Shown: positions 1 to 4,516 of the stretch, piece after piece
Layout: every line of letters begins with the position of its first letter
Numbering within the stretch: the stretch's first letter is position 1
Origin: Actinomycetota bacterium
Lineage (GTDB): Bacteria; Actinomycetota; Acidimicrobiia; Acidimicrobiales; Acidimicrobiaceae
Direction: 5' to 3'
Length of the DNA: 5,683 nucleotides
Assembly: GCA_027318945.1 (NCBI GenBank)
Contig: DAHVOF010000084.1
Coordinates: forward strand, 1-5,683
The notes under the pieces: model-generated
What the model saw: only the letters and a program-made list of their open reading frames with translations
Databases searched by the model: none
Told to the model about the DNA's origin: nothing
Translations under genes and position numbers: made by a program

Positions 1-100
1 GGAACCGTCGTCGGTTATTTTGACGAACCGCCGGATGCGGGCCCGCATGTCCGGTGGTGTGGGAGGGGGCTGGGTGACCCAGTCCCCCTCCCAATTACAC
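1..100 (+). mobile_element. Group II intron 3' end (domain V/VI-like), degenerate
   Basis: Two adjacent hairpins look like the last two domains of a bacterial group II intron. The first (28-57) has an 8-bp lower helix, CCGCCGGA with TCCGGTGG, containing one G-T wobble. It then has an upper helix TGCGGG/CCCGCA and a two-base bulge (TG, 48-49) on the 3' side. That two-base 3' bulge and the CGC at 29-31, where the catalytic triad should lie, are hallmarks of domain V; CGC is the triad form known from group IIC introns. The terminal tetraloop is missing: the piece is 30 bases instead of the usual 34. The second hairpin (61-92) would be domain VI. No reverse transcriptase is visible because the window begins here. 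The alternative is a pair of transcription terminators. The call rests on secondary structure read by eye. Confidence 0.5.
61..92 (+). terminator. Long GC-rich hairpin (domain VI or terminator)
   Basis: Arms GGGAGGGGG-CTGGG (61-74) and CCCAG-T-CCCCCTCCC (78-92) pair over 14 bp with a single bulged T (83) and a TGA loop. No T run follows, so it would be an atypical intrinsic terminator. Its position directly after a domain V-like hairpin favours intron domain VI. The bulged base is T, not the usual branch-point A, which fits a hydrolytic class C intron or decay. Confidence 0.5.
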
Positions 101-204
101 GGGAAATGATGACGGCTTGTTGAGCGAGTTCGACACGTCTACAGTCCAGTCTTTTGCGTTTTCTCTCGAAGAAACTGCTCGGTTATAACTACAAGCCAGG
201 AAAT

Positions 205-548
205 CTAGACGGATGTCGTGCCCGCAGAATCGACCGGCGTCTGGCCCGTTTGCTCTCAGACCCTACCGCCACAACCATCGTGGTCGAACGTCGGGACCGG
301 CTGGCCAGGTTTGGGGTGGAGCACCTAGAGGCAGCGCTGTCTGCGCAGGGTCGTAAGGTTGTCGTCATCGATGACGATGGGGTGACGCCGATTTGGTGCG
401 GGACATGACAGAGGTGCTTACGAGCTTCTGTGCCAGGCTGTACGGCAGGCGTGGCGCACAACAGAACCGGGCTATCAAAGCCCTCGGGTGCACCAATAGA
501 GACATCGGCCCCGCAGCTATTGTGGCAGAGGACAGTACTTCCAGCTGA
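205..548 (+). pseudogene. tnpA: IS607-type serine recombinase TnpA, truncated and frameshifted
   Basis: This is the remnant of the small serine recombinase that moves IS607-family elements. The translation from about 214 gives ARLLSDPTATTIVVE, then RDRLARFG, then GVEHLEAALSAQGRKVVVIDD, which is the well-conserved core of actinobacterial IS607 TnpA. The reading frame breaks near 379-384 and resumes one frame over with DADLVRDMTEVL and TSFCARLYGRRGA, ending at a TGA at 546-548. Loss of one base at the break would restore a continuous protein. The N-terminal MerR-like DNA-binding part and the catalytic serine region are missing: sequence before about 205 shows no similarity that I recognise. The open frame that can be read from 154 is not a real start. 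The gene is therefore dead both by 5' truncation and by frameshift. Family identity is recognised from conserved motifs. Confidence 0.88.
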
Positions 549-757
549 TGGTGTTGGTGGAGATGCGTACAATTGTGCAGGCCGGTAAAGTAGTTGAGGC
601 CACAGGTGGGATTCATTTGCTCGGCAAGAATGACAAAGACGGCATAGCGCCGCTTGGGCACCCGCGTGGAAATCTGGACAGTTTTCTAGGCCCATCGGGC
701 AAAAATAGAGTCGGCGTCGGTATTGTTCAAGTTGTACGAAATTGACGGCAGCGGCTC
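549..757. other. Unassigned stretch between tnpA and tnpB relics
   Basis: In an intact IS607 element this is where the first part of tnpB would sit, but I recognise no TnpB motif here. An open frame runs 548-745 (65 aa; starts MVLVEMRTIVQAG, later GKNDKDG and GKNRVGVG), and its ATG overlaps the tnpA stop as TGATG. It is in the same frame as the tnpB tail further on, but a TGA separates them. No family is recognised on either strand. The stretch could be rearranged tnpB sequence, an unrelated insert, or random open frame. It is too short to hold the roughly 1 kb of missing tnpB, so a large internal deletion must have happened. Confidence 0.4.
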
Positions 758-1018
758 CTCTGCGCCATAACCGACACAGTCGGCCATGACGTAAATGCTG
801 GACTTAATCTCCGTGACGGGCCGGAGTCAAATGTCGGTCCTGGACCAGTCGGATCCGGCGCCCCAGTGGACACTCGGGCCGCCTATATTGGCGGTACAGA
901 CCCTGGCTAGGACAGCGGGACGGCCAGCTGCCGGAGGAGCGACCGTAAGACCCGCCCACAAGGGAAGACTAGTCACGGTAAGGCGAGAACCAAAACTCCG
1001 CAAGAGGAAGCTGTATGA
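758..1018 (+). pseudogene. tnpB: TnpB (IS607/IS200-605 type) C-terminal relic
   Basis: This is the tail of the RNA-guided nuclease TnpB, which accompanies tnpA in IS607 elements. In the frame starting at 758 the codons read LCAITDTVGHDVNAGLNLR. The HDVNAGLNL part matches the last RuvC motif of TnpB (usual form D-x-N-A-A-x-N), and the preceding Cys would be the end of the zinc-ribbon. After this comes a loose, basic tail with RKTRPQGK and KARTKTPQEEAV, typical of actinobacterial TnpB ends, closing with TGA at 1016-1018. A TAG interrupts the tail near 908. The rest of the protein (first RuvC motifs, DNA-binding region) is gone. The stop overlaps the ATG of the next gene as ATGA. Identity is fairly good for the RuvC motif and weaker for the tail. 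Confidence 0.62.
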
Positions 1019-1335
1019 GCGTGTCCCTAGAACACGCTCAACGGCAACGGAAGCTACTTGAAGACTTCACGATGTCGATTCTCTCTGCTGCGCATGCCTT
1101 CGAGGCCAATAAGACTCCAACCGGAGAGGACGTAATGGCGATTATCGATAATCGGCCGGGTCTGGTCGATGGCGGCATATACGCAAATCCGGAATTTCTT
1201 CTTGGGCTAGAAAGATATCATGAGCTGGTTGCGGTCGCACACAGGACTCATCAGGCTGTGGAGGCATCTTCGCCCACTGAGACTGTTCTGGAGGACTCGA
1301 CTGCTACGGTGGGTTTGGATCTCGAGGACGGATAG
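1015..1335 (+). CDS. 106-aa acidic protein of unknown function
   Basis: I do not recognise the family. The protein is small and soluble-looking, with no signal peptide or membrane segment. Residues 1-35 look helical (EHAQRQRKLLEDF), followed by GEDVMAIIDNRPGLVDGG and a second helical part, NPEFLLGLERYHELVAVAHR. The last 25 residues are acidic and rich in Ser/Thr, probably disordered, ending DLEDG. The start ATG at 1015 has a usable ribosome binding site (AAGAGGAAG, 1002-1010) that lies within the tnpB tail. A later ATG at 1072 is possible and would avoid the inverted repeat, but has only a poor binding site. hemQ begins 31 bases after the stop, so the two are probably co-transcribed. A role alongside HemQ or LarE is a guess from position only. 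The acidic, structured C-terminus and absence of stops argue that it is a real gene. Confidence 0.65.
   Translation: MSVSLEHAQRQRKLLEDFTMSILSAAHAFEANKTPTGEDVMAIIDNRPGLVDGGIYANPEFLLGLERYHELVAVAHRTHQAVEASSPTETVLEDSTATVGLDLEDG
1016..1040 (+). repeat. Perfect 9-bp inverted repeat over a start codon
   Basis: TGAGCGTGT (1016-1024) and ACACGCTCA (1032-1040) are perfect complements with a 7-base loop, CCCTAGA. The left arm begins inside the ATG of the 106-aa gene and covers its first codons. It could be a remnant of the IS right-end RNA structure, an operator, or an mRNA hairpin that affects initiation. Confidence 0.6.
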
Positions 1336-1366
1336 TAAGGGGCCCGGCAGGTGAGGGGAGATTTAC

Positions 1367-2086
1367 ATGAGTGACAGTCAGGGCCAGAGCAATTTATTGG
1401 AACCTGGAATTCCCAGCGAAGGTTGGTCGGTACTACACCTTTTTTATCGCACAGGCCCTCACGTTGAAAAAGAGGGAATCGTGAGGGCTCTTAAGGCGCT
1501 TGAAAGCGAAGGTTATCAGGTTGTAACAGCAGCGCTGATGGGTCACAAGGCTGATCTGGGTATCATGGCACTCGGACCCGACATGTTTCGGTTGCGCAGA
1601 TTGCAGAGTGAGCTGCAGAGTTGTGGTGTCGCTCTCGCGGATTCGTACGTTTCGCTGACAGAGGTGTCAGAGTATGCCAGCACCCTTCCTGAAGAGCGGA
1701 AGGCGCCCAGGCTTTATCCGCACTTACCTCCGGCTGGGAAGAACGCATTTTGTTTCTACCCGATGTCGAAAAAGCGTGAAGTGGGCGCGAACTGGTACCT
1801 GCTCAGCTACGAGGAACGCGAAAAGCACATGCTCCAGCATGGCGGTTCGGGCAGAAAGTTCGCTGGAAGAATTGTCCAGTTAATAACAGGTTCTACTGGC
1901 TTGGATGAGCATGAGTGGGGTGTTACCCTGTTCGGGCAAAGAATCGACGACATAAAAGACGTGGTTTACAGCATGCGCTTTGACGAGGTCTCAGCGGCGT
2001 ATGCTAGCTTCGGCCGGTTCTATGTCGGACTGATCGGCGATCCGCACGCAGTTGTTTCGGCATGCTTGCCTGGTTCGGCGGTTTGA
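1367..2086 (+). CDS. hemQ: HemQ-type coproheme decarboxylase (chlorite dismutase family)
   Basis: HemQ performs the last step of the coproporphyrin-dependent haem pathway: peroxide-driven removal of two propionate carboxyls from coproheme III to give haem b, in the cytoplasm. The 239-aa product has the two-part ferredoxin-like fold pattern of the family. The catalytic half carries YPMSKKR (131-137), with Y131 matching the radical-forming Tyr of Listeria/Geobacillus HemQ and M133 and K135 its flanking residues. Then come NWYLL, H158 (the proximal iron ligand, HGGSGR) and Q171 (distal Gln, QLITGSTGLD); the 13-residue His-Gln spacing matches Listeria H174/Q187. EWGVTLF, MRFDEVSA and FGRFYVG complete the signature. 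The Gln and YPM form resembles Firmicutes HemQ rather than the mycobacterial/corynebacterial type. The start is ATG 1367 with AGGGGAG six bases upstream. larE follows 40 bases after the stop. A different peroxide- or substrate-using role cannot be excluded without the rest of the haem genes. Confidence 0.93.
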   Translation: MSDSQGQSNLLEPGIPSEGWSVLHLFYRTGPHVEKEGIVRALKALESEGYQVVTAALMGHKADLGIMALGPDMFRLRRLQSELQSCGVALADSYVSLTEVSEYASTLPEERKAPRLYPHLPPAGKNAFCFYPMSKKREVGANWYLLSYEEREKHMLQHGGSGRKFAGRIVQLITGSTGLDEHEWGVTLFGQRIDDIKDVVYSMRFDEVSAAYASFGRFYVGLIGDPHAVVSACLPGSAV

Positions 2087-2126
2087 AATGGCACTTGGTG
2101 ACCCTGTAAAGACTGGAGGGATGCGG

Positions 2127-2981
2127 ATGAACGAGCTCGTAATGTCACAGAGCGACGAGCGGCCACCCGAATCTTTTTATGGTTTGCTCACGGATCGCCG
2201 GTTCGCTGCCCTTGTGCATCGGCTTACGGAGTTGAAAACCGTTGCAGTAGCGTTGTCGGGCGGAGCAGATTCGGCATTCCTTGCCTATGTCGCGAGGATC
2301 GCGTTGGGCCGGGAATCGGTGCACGCGATCACTGCAGTGTCTCCATCGCTTGGCAGTGGAGAGCTGGAGCACTGCAGGAGCCTTGCAGAGTTGTGGGACA
2401 TTCCCTTTTCGTCAGTTGAGACTCGTGAGATGGAGAACCTTGGATATGTTGCCAACGGGGAGGATCGCTGTTACTGGTGCAAGTCTGAGCTCATGAGCTC
2501 AGTCAGTCCAATGATCGGGACAGTGAAATCCACGGTGGTTCTGGGTGTCAACATGGATGATCTTAGCGAGCACAGGCCTGGCCAAAAAGCTGCGAGAGAT
2601 GCAGGCGCCGTTTTCCCTCTCGTGGATTCGGGTTACACGAAAGCGCTAATAAGGGAACACTCCAGAGCTCTTGGCCTTCCAACTTGGGACAGGCCACAGT
2701 CTGCATGTCTGGCGTCTCGGATTCCGTACGGAACCAGGGTGTCCGTTGCCCTTCTCGGTAAAGTCGATAGAGCGGAGGTTGCGTTGAAGCGATTGGGTTT
2801 CCGTCAGGTCAGGGTGCGGCACTACGATGCCATGGCCAGGCTGGAATTTTTGGTTGAGGATTTCCAGGCCGTTTTACAGCAGAGGCGGGAGATCGTCGCG
2901 GCCGTCAAGAGCGCAGGTTACCGTTATGTAACCGTCGATCTTGAAGGCTTCAGATCGGGGAATCTAAACCAAAATCGTTAG
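2127..2981 (+). CDS. larE: LarE-type ATP-dependent sacrificial sulfur transferase
   Basis: LarE activates a carboxylated pyridinium substrate with ATP and donates the sulfur of one of its own cysteines, leaving dehydroalanine; it is known from assembly of the nickel-pincer cofactor of lactate racemase. The 284-aa product has the PP-loop SGGADS at 44-49, RCYWCKSEL (C115, C118), NMDDLSEHRPGQKAA (142-156), the sequence LPTWDRPQSACLASRIPYG (184-202) with C194 as the sacrificial Cys (equivalent to Cys176 of Lactobacillus LarE), RVRHYDAMARLE and the end motif YVTVDLEGFRSGNLN. The start ATG 2127 is chosen because GGAGG at 2115-2119 sits seven bases upstream; longer in-frame starts (2052, 2121) would overlap hemQ or crowd the binding site. 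It lies 40 bases after hemQ, so one operon is likely. No larA, larB or larC is seen, so the substrate could be something other than the nickel-pincer precursor. Confidence 0.93.
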   Translation: MNELVMSQSDERPPESFYGLLTDRRFAALVHRLTELKTVAVALSGGADSAFLAYVARIALGRESVHAITAVSPSLGSGELEHCRSLAELWDIPFSSVETREMENLGYVANGEDRCYWCKSELMSSVSPMIGTVKSTVVLGVNMDDLSEHRPGQKAARDAGAVFPLVDSGYTKALIREHSRALGLPTWDRPQSACLASRIPYGTRVSVALLGKVDRAEVALKRLGFRQVRVRHYDAMARLEFLVEDFQAVLQQRREIVAAVKSAGYRYVTVDLEGFRSGNLNQNR

Positions 2982-3158
2982 CCTTGTCGCTTTGATGAGC
3001 AATACGAATGCGCGAAAATGAAATTCAGGCGTTTGGCGCCGACTCCGAGGAGATATGGGCTTCAAATCGTTCGCCAGTTTCGTTGGGGGCTCGAAGCTGA
3101 CTGGCCGAGCAAGATTGGTTGCGTAAGAGCGCATTCAGGGGTAACGCCCGGCCTATTG

Positions 3159-3180
3159 TCTAGCTAGTCTCTAATTAGTC
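3159..3180 (+). promoter_or_regulatory. Tandem 11-bp repeats, each with an 8-bp palindrome
   Basis: TCTAGCTAGTC (3159-3169) is followed directly by TCTAATTAGTC (3170-3180), identical at 9 of 11 positions. Each holds a perfect 8-bp palindrome, CTAGCTAG and CTAATTAG, with centres 11 bp apart, i.e. one DNA turn. The pair ends 27 bases before the NIL start codon. This is the layout of a two-site operator; the regulator is unknown. Confidence 0.5.
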
Positions 3181-3197
3181 GGTTGTCCCTCAACGTC

Positions 3198-3202
3198 GGA
3201 GG
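3198..3202 (+). promoter_or_regulatory. Ribosome binding site that fixes the TTG start
   Basis: GGAGG with a five-base spacer (CGAAG) to TTG 3208 is a strong site. It decides in favour of the rare start codon for the NIL-domain gene. Confidence 0.75.
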
Positions 3203-3207
3203 CGAAG

Positions 3208-3447
3208 TTGGCAACTCAGCGAGTCAAGCTGATCTATCCAGAGTCGTTAATTAGGAGGCCTGTCCTTTCTGAGGTGGCGATTCAGTTTAAGGTGATGTCA
3301 AACATACGCCGTGCCGCAGTGGATGAGGGGAGCGGCTGGATAATATGTGAACTCGAAGGTGACCCCGAGTCCATCAAGCGTGCTTCCGAGTGGATGTCTA
3401 CGCTGGGGATTGACGTTGAAGGTCTCAGCGACGTAGTCGAGAGCTAA
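3208..3447 (+). CDS. Stand-alone NIL-domain protein
   Basis: The NIL domain is a small ferredoxin-like fold, best known as the C-terminal methionine-sensing domain of the MetN transporter ATPase and as part of some NIL-ferredoxins. Here it is the whole 79-aa protein. The pattern is typical: strand RVKLIYPES at the start, RPVLSEVAIQFKVMSNIRRAAV in the middle (the N-I dipeptide gives the domain its name), strand GWIICELEGD, helix SIKRASEWMSTLG and a final VEGL. There are no cysteines for iron-sulfur binding besides a single one in the WIICELEG strand. Start is TTG 3208, chosen because GGAGG (3198-3202) lies five bases upstream and no better start occurs in frame. It is separated from larE by 226 bases, so it probably has its own promoter, perhaps governed by the palindromes at 3159-3180. 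A role in sulfur-amino-acid or metal sensing is inferred from the family only. Confidence 0.87.
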   Translation: MATQRVKLIYPESLIRRPVLSEVAIQFKVMSNIRRAAVDEGSGWIICELEGDPESIKRASEWMSTLGIDVEGLSDVVES

Positions 3448-3685
3448 TGCTAATACAGTACGAATAAGGGATCCGAGCCGCGAAAAAGCATGAAGCGAAG
3501 GTACCGGCGCCGTGGCAACGATTGTCGACACGTATTTGGTTGAGCAAAAGATAACTATCCTATGACGGCTGCCTGTCCCAATTAGCCAAGAACCACTTGC
3601 TGTGTGACAGCAGGTGGGGATTGTCGAGCGAAGACCTTGCCGCTTTACTCGCATGCGGAGGTCTGATCGAAGTCCCTCCGTAACA
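3448..3685. other. Intergenic region between convergent NIL gene and mscL
   Basis: I see no gene here. The open frames on both strands have no recognisable domain. The region holds a strong hairpin (3593-3617) and a weaker one (3656-3680, CGGAGG with CCTCCG, 13-base loop), both placed to end the converging transcripts. Confidence 0.55.
3593..3617 (+). terminator. Strong 11-bp hairpin between convergent genes
   Basis: CCACTTGCTGT (3593-3603) pairs with ACAGCAGGTGG (3607-3617) around a GTG loop; all pairs are Watson-Crick except one T-G wobble in the plus-strand RNA. In the minus-strand RNA the wobble becomes an A-C mismatch, so the structure is more stable when read from the NIL side. No T run follows on the plus strand; on the minus strand TTCTTGG follows. 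It is probably a (bidirectional) terminator. Confidence 0.5.
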
Positions 3686-4093
3686 CTATGGGGTCGGCGC
3701 GATCGCCGCCGTGCAGTACATGCAGCGGGACGCTGCAGCGGGTATAGACGAAAGGCATTCGGGGCAGTCCCGCATCGGCGTGGCGGGCTCTCCGGGCTTG
3801 GAAGTTCTGGAACTCATCTTTGTGACCGGAACTACGACAAAGAAATATATGGCGGCTGCTACGAAGATAAAGGTTATGACATTATTTATGAAATCGCCGT
3901 AGGCGAACTTTGACGAATTGATGGTGAAGTACAACTGCGCGAAATTTGGTTTGCCGCCGAAGGCGGCAATGATCGGTGTGATAATGTCAGACACGAGGGC
4001 AGTCACGACTTTGCCGAATGCAGCACCGATTACAAAGGCGACAGCCAGATCGATCAGATTTCCTCTAAAAAGAAACTTCTTGAAACCGCTCAA
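3686..4093 (-). CDS. mscL: Large-conductance mechanosensitive channel MscL with Cys4 tail
   Basis: MscL forms a homopentameric pore in the inner membrane that opens at high membrane tension and lets solutes out during hypo-osmotic shock. The 135-aa protein begins MSGFKKFLFRGNLIDLAVAFVIG..., with the conserved N-terminal helix (FKKFLFRGN) and first membrane helix (about 15-44, with the AFVIGAAFGKVV pore-lining stretch). The periplasmic loop is short and the second membrane helix runs about 69-90 (FINNVITFIFVAAAIYFFVVVPV). The cytoplasmic end does not show the usual charged helical bundle alone: it carries CPEC (110-113) and CMYC (124-127), a likely zinc ribbon, a tail that I recall from other actinobacterial MscL proteins. 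The start is TTG 4093, with GGGGGA seven bases upstream. A hairpin overlaps that binding site. The gene lies downstream of the 59-aa Cys-rich gene, 137 bases apart. Confidence 0.95.
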   Translation of the reverse strand: MSGFKKFLFRGNLIDLAVAFVIGAAFGKVVTALVSDIITPIIAAFGGKPNFAQLYFTINSSKFAYGDFINNVITFIFVAAAIYFFVVVPVTKMSSRTSKPGEPATPMRDCPECLSSIPAAASRCMYCTAAIAPTP

Positions 4094-4100
4094 AGTGCTA

Positions 4101-4133
4101 TCCCCCTGAGAATTGGTTGACTGAATTTCAGGG
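4101..4133 (-). promoter_or_regulatory. Hairpin overlapping the mscL ribosome binding site
   Basis: Read on the minus strand, CCCTGAAATT (4133-4124) can pair with AATTCTCAGGG (4114-4104), with one bulged C and a 9-base loop. The last three G residues of the right arm are part of the GGGGGA ribosome binding site (4106-4101) for the TTG start at 4093. When folded, the hairpin would hide half of that site. Confidence 0.5.
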
Positions 4134-4211
4134 TATCAGAGCGACGGGTACGATTTCTCGAATTTTCTATTGACCGGCTAAGGGAGTGGTCGTCATGAGG
4201 CCGAGTGTCGA

Positions 4212-4231
4212 ATGGACGCTCGACGGTCCAT
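4212..4231 (-). terminator. Weak hairpin at the end of the Cys-rich gene
   Basis: ATGGAC and GTCCAT form a perfect 6-bp stem with an 8-base loop that includes a further CG/CG pair. It lies directly after the stop of the Cys-rich gene (stop 4233-4231). No T run follows, so its role as a terminator is uncertain. Confidence 0.3.
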
Positions 4232-4410
4232 CATGATCTTGGCACGTGCCAGCCAGCCTTGGAGATGCCGTCCCTCGGCTCAAAGAAGAGGCAGTTGTCC
4301 GGGCATGCAAACGGGAAAGGTTCGTTTGCGCCCAGTCGACATTTCTCCAACTTGTCTCCAGACTTCACAGTTTGCATGATGTAGTGTTTGCACTCTGCGT
4401 TCACCGCCAT
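4231..4410 (-). CDS. Small four-cysteine protein, function unknown
   Basis: The 59-aa product begins MAVNAECKHYIMQTVKSG and continues KLEKCRLGANEPFPFACPDNCLFFEPR, ending GWHVPRS. Four cysteines occur in the pattern C-(K)HY ... C-(RLG) ... C-PDN-C, with the set CKHY, CRL, CPxxC-xFFEPR and a late GW. I recall small actinobacterial proteins of unknown function with this layout, so I read it as a conserved family rather than chance; that is memory, not a search. The four cysteines suggest binding of zinc or an iron-sulfur cluster. The start ATG 4410 is chosen because the conserved part begins a few residues later; an in-frame GTG at 4476 would add 22 poorly conserved residues. There is no clear ribosome binding site. 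It overlaps any Nudix start earlier than about 4411 on the other strand, which is one argument for the later Nudix start. Confidence 0.72.
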   Translation of the reverse strand: MAVNAECKHYIMQTVKSGDKLEKCRLGANEPFPFACPDNCLFFEPRDGISKAGWHVPRS

Positions 4411-4458
4411 GTTTATCGAGCATAGGGCTATCGACCTTGGTGCCGGTCCAGAGCAATT

Positions 4459-4487
4459 TTGTGAATTCGCTCGCACGGTGCTATATC
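4459..4487 (+). promoter_or_regulatory. Candidate sigma-70 promoter for the Nudix gene
   Basis: TTGTGA (4459-4464) and TATATC (4482-4487) are separated by exactly 17 bases; each matches its consensus at four of six positions. Transcription would start near 4494, about 23 bases before the GTG at 4517. The same AT-rich core read on the minus strand could help drive the divergent Cys-rich gene. Confidence 0.45.
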
Positions 4488-4516
4488 AGCGCGCTTTTTT
4501 GGCTAGCTTCAATTAT

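Larger units (their letters stand above)
205..1018 (+). mobile_element. Decayed IS607-family insertion element
   Basis: The tnpA and tnpB relics lie in the order and orientation of an IS607-type element. IS607 elements have no terminal inverted repeats or target duplication, so the ends cannot be fixed from sequence. The left part of tnpA and most of tnpB are deleted. The right end probably lies just after the tnpB stop, close to the 9-bp inverted repeat at 1016-1040. The element cannot move by itself. Confidence 0.7.
2982..3207. other. 226-base leader/intergenic region before NIL gene
   Basis: No substantial gene fits here. There is a composite hairpin at 3073-3105: GCCAGT pairs with ACTGGC, and TTCG with CGAA inside it, with a 4-base bulge on the right. 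A 23-codon open frame (3055-3126, MGFKSFASFVGG...) has GAGGAG just upstream, but the spacing is short and I do not claim it as a gene. Two tandem palindromes follow at 3159-3180. The hairpin could end the larE transcript or belong to the NIL mRNA leader; it matches no riboswitch that I recognise. Confidence 0.45.

Noticed and set aside
189..695. 168-aa open frame on the minus strand over the tnpA relic
   Set aside because: It lies opposite clear TnpA codons, is rich in Cys/His/Ser without any domain pattern, and has no recognisable motif; a shadow frame.
795..1061. 88-aa plus-strand open frame over the tnpB tail
   Set aside because: The TnpB RuvC motif is read in another frame here (GAC GTA AAT GCT from 788), and this frame shows no family pattern and overlaps the next gene.
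2052..2126. Longer N-terminus for LarE starting at 2052
   Set aside because: It would overlap the hemQ end by 35 bases, while GGAGG at 2115-2119 with a seven-base spacer points to ATG 2127.
3656..3680. tRNA-like or intrinsic terminator structure before mscL's end
   Set aside because: The 6-bp stem with a 13-base loop has no T run, and no cloverleaf with acceptor and T arms can be drawn; kept only as a weak hairpin in the intergenic entry.
3614..3913. 99-aa and 63-aa plus-strand open frames over mscL
   Set aside because: They are antisense to a clearly recognised membrane channel gene and show no domain.
4388..4516. Nudix N-terminal extension from TTG 4388
   Set aside because: It overlaps the Cys-rich gene, covers a promoter-like sequence at 4459-4487, and adds residues outside the family pattern.
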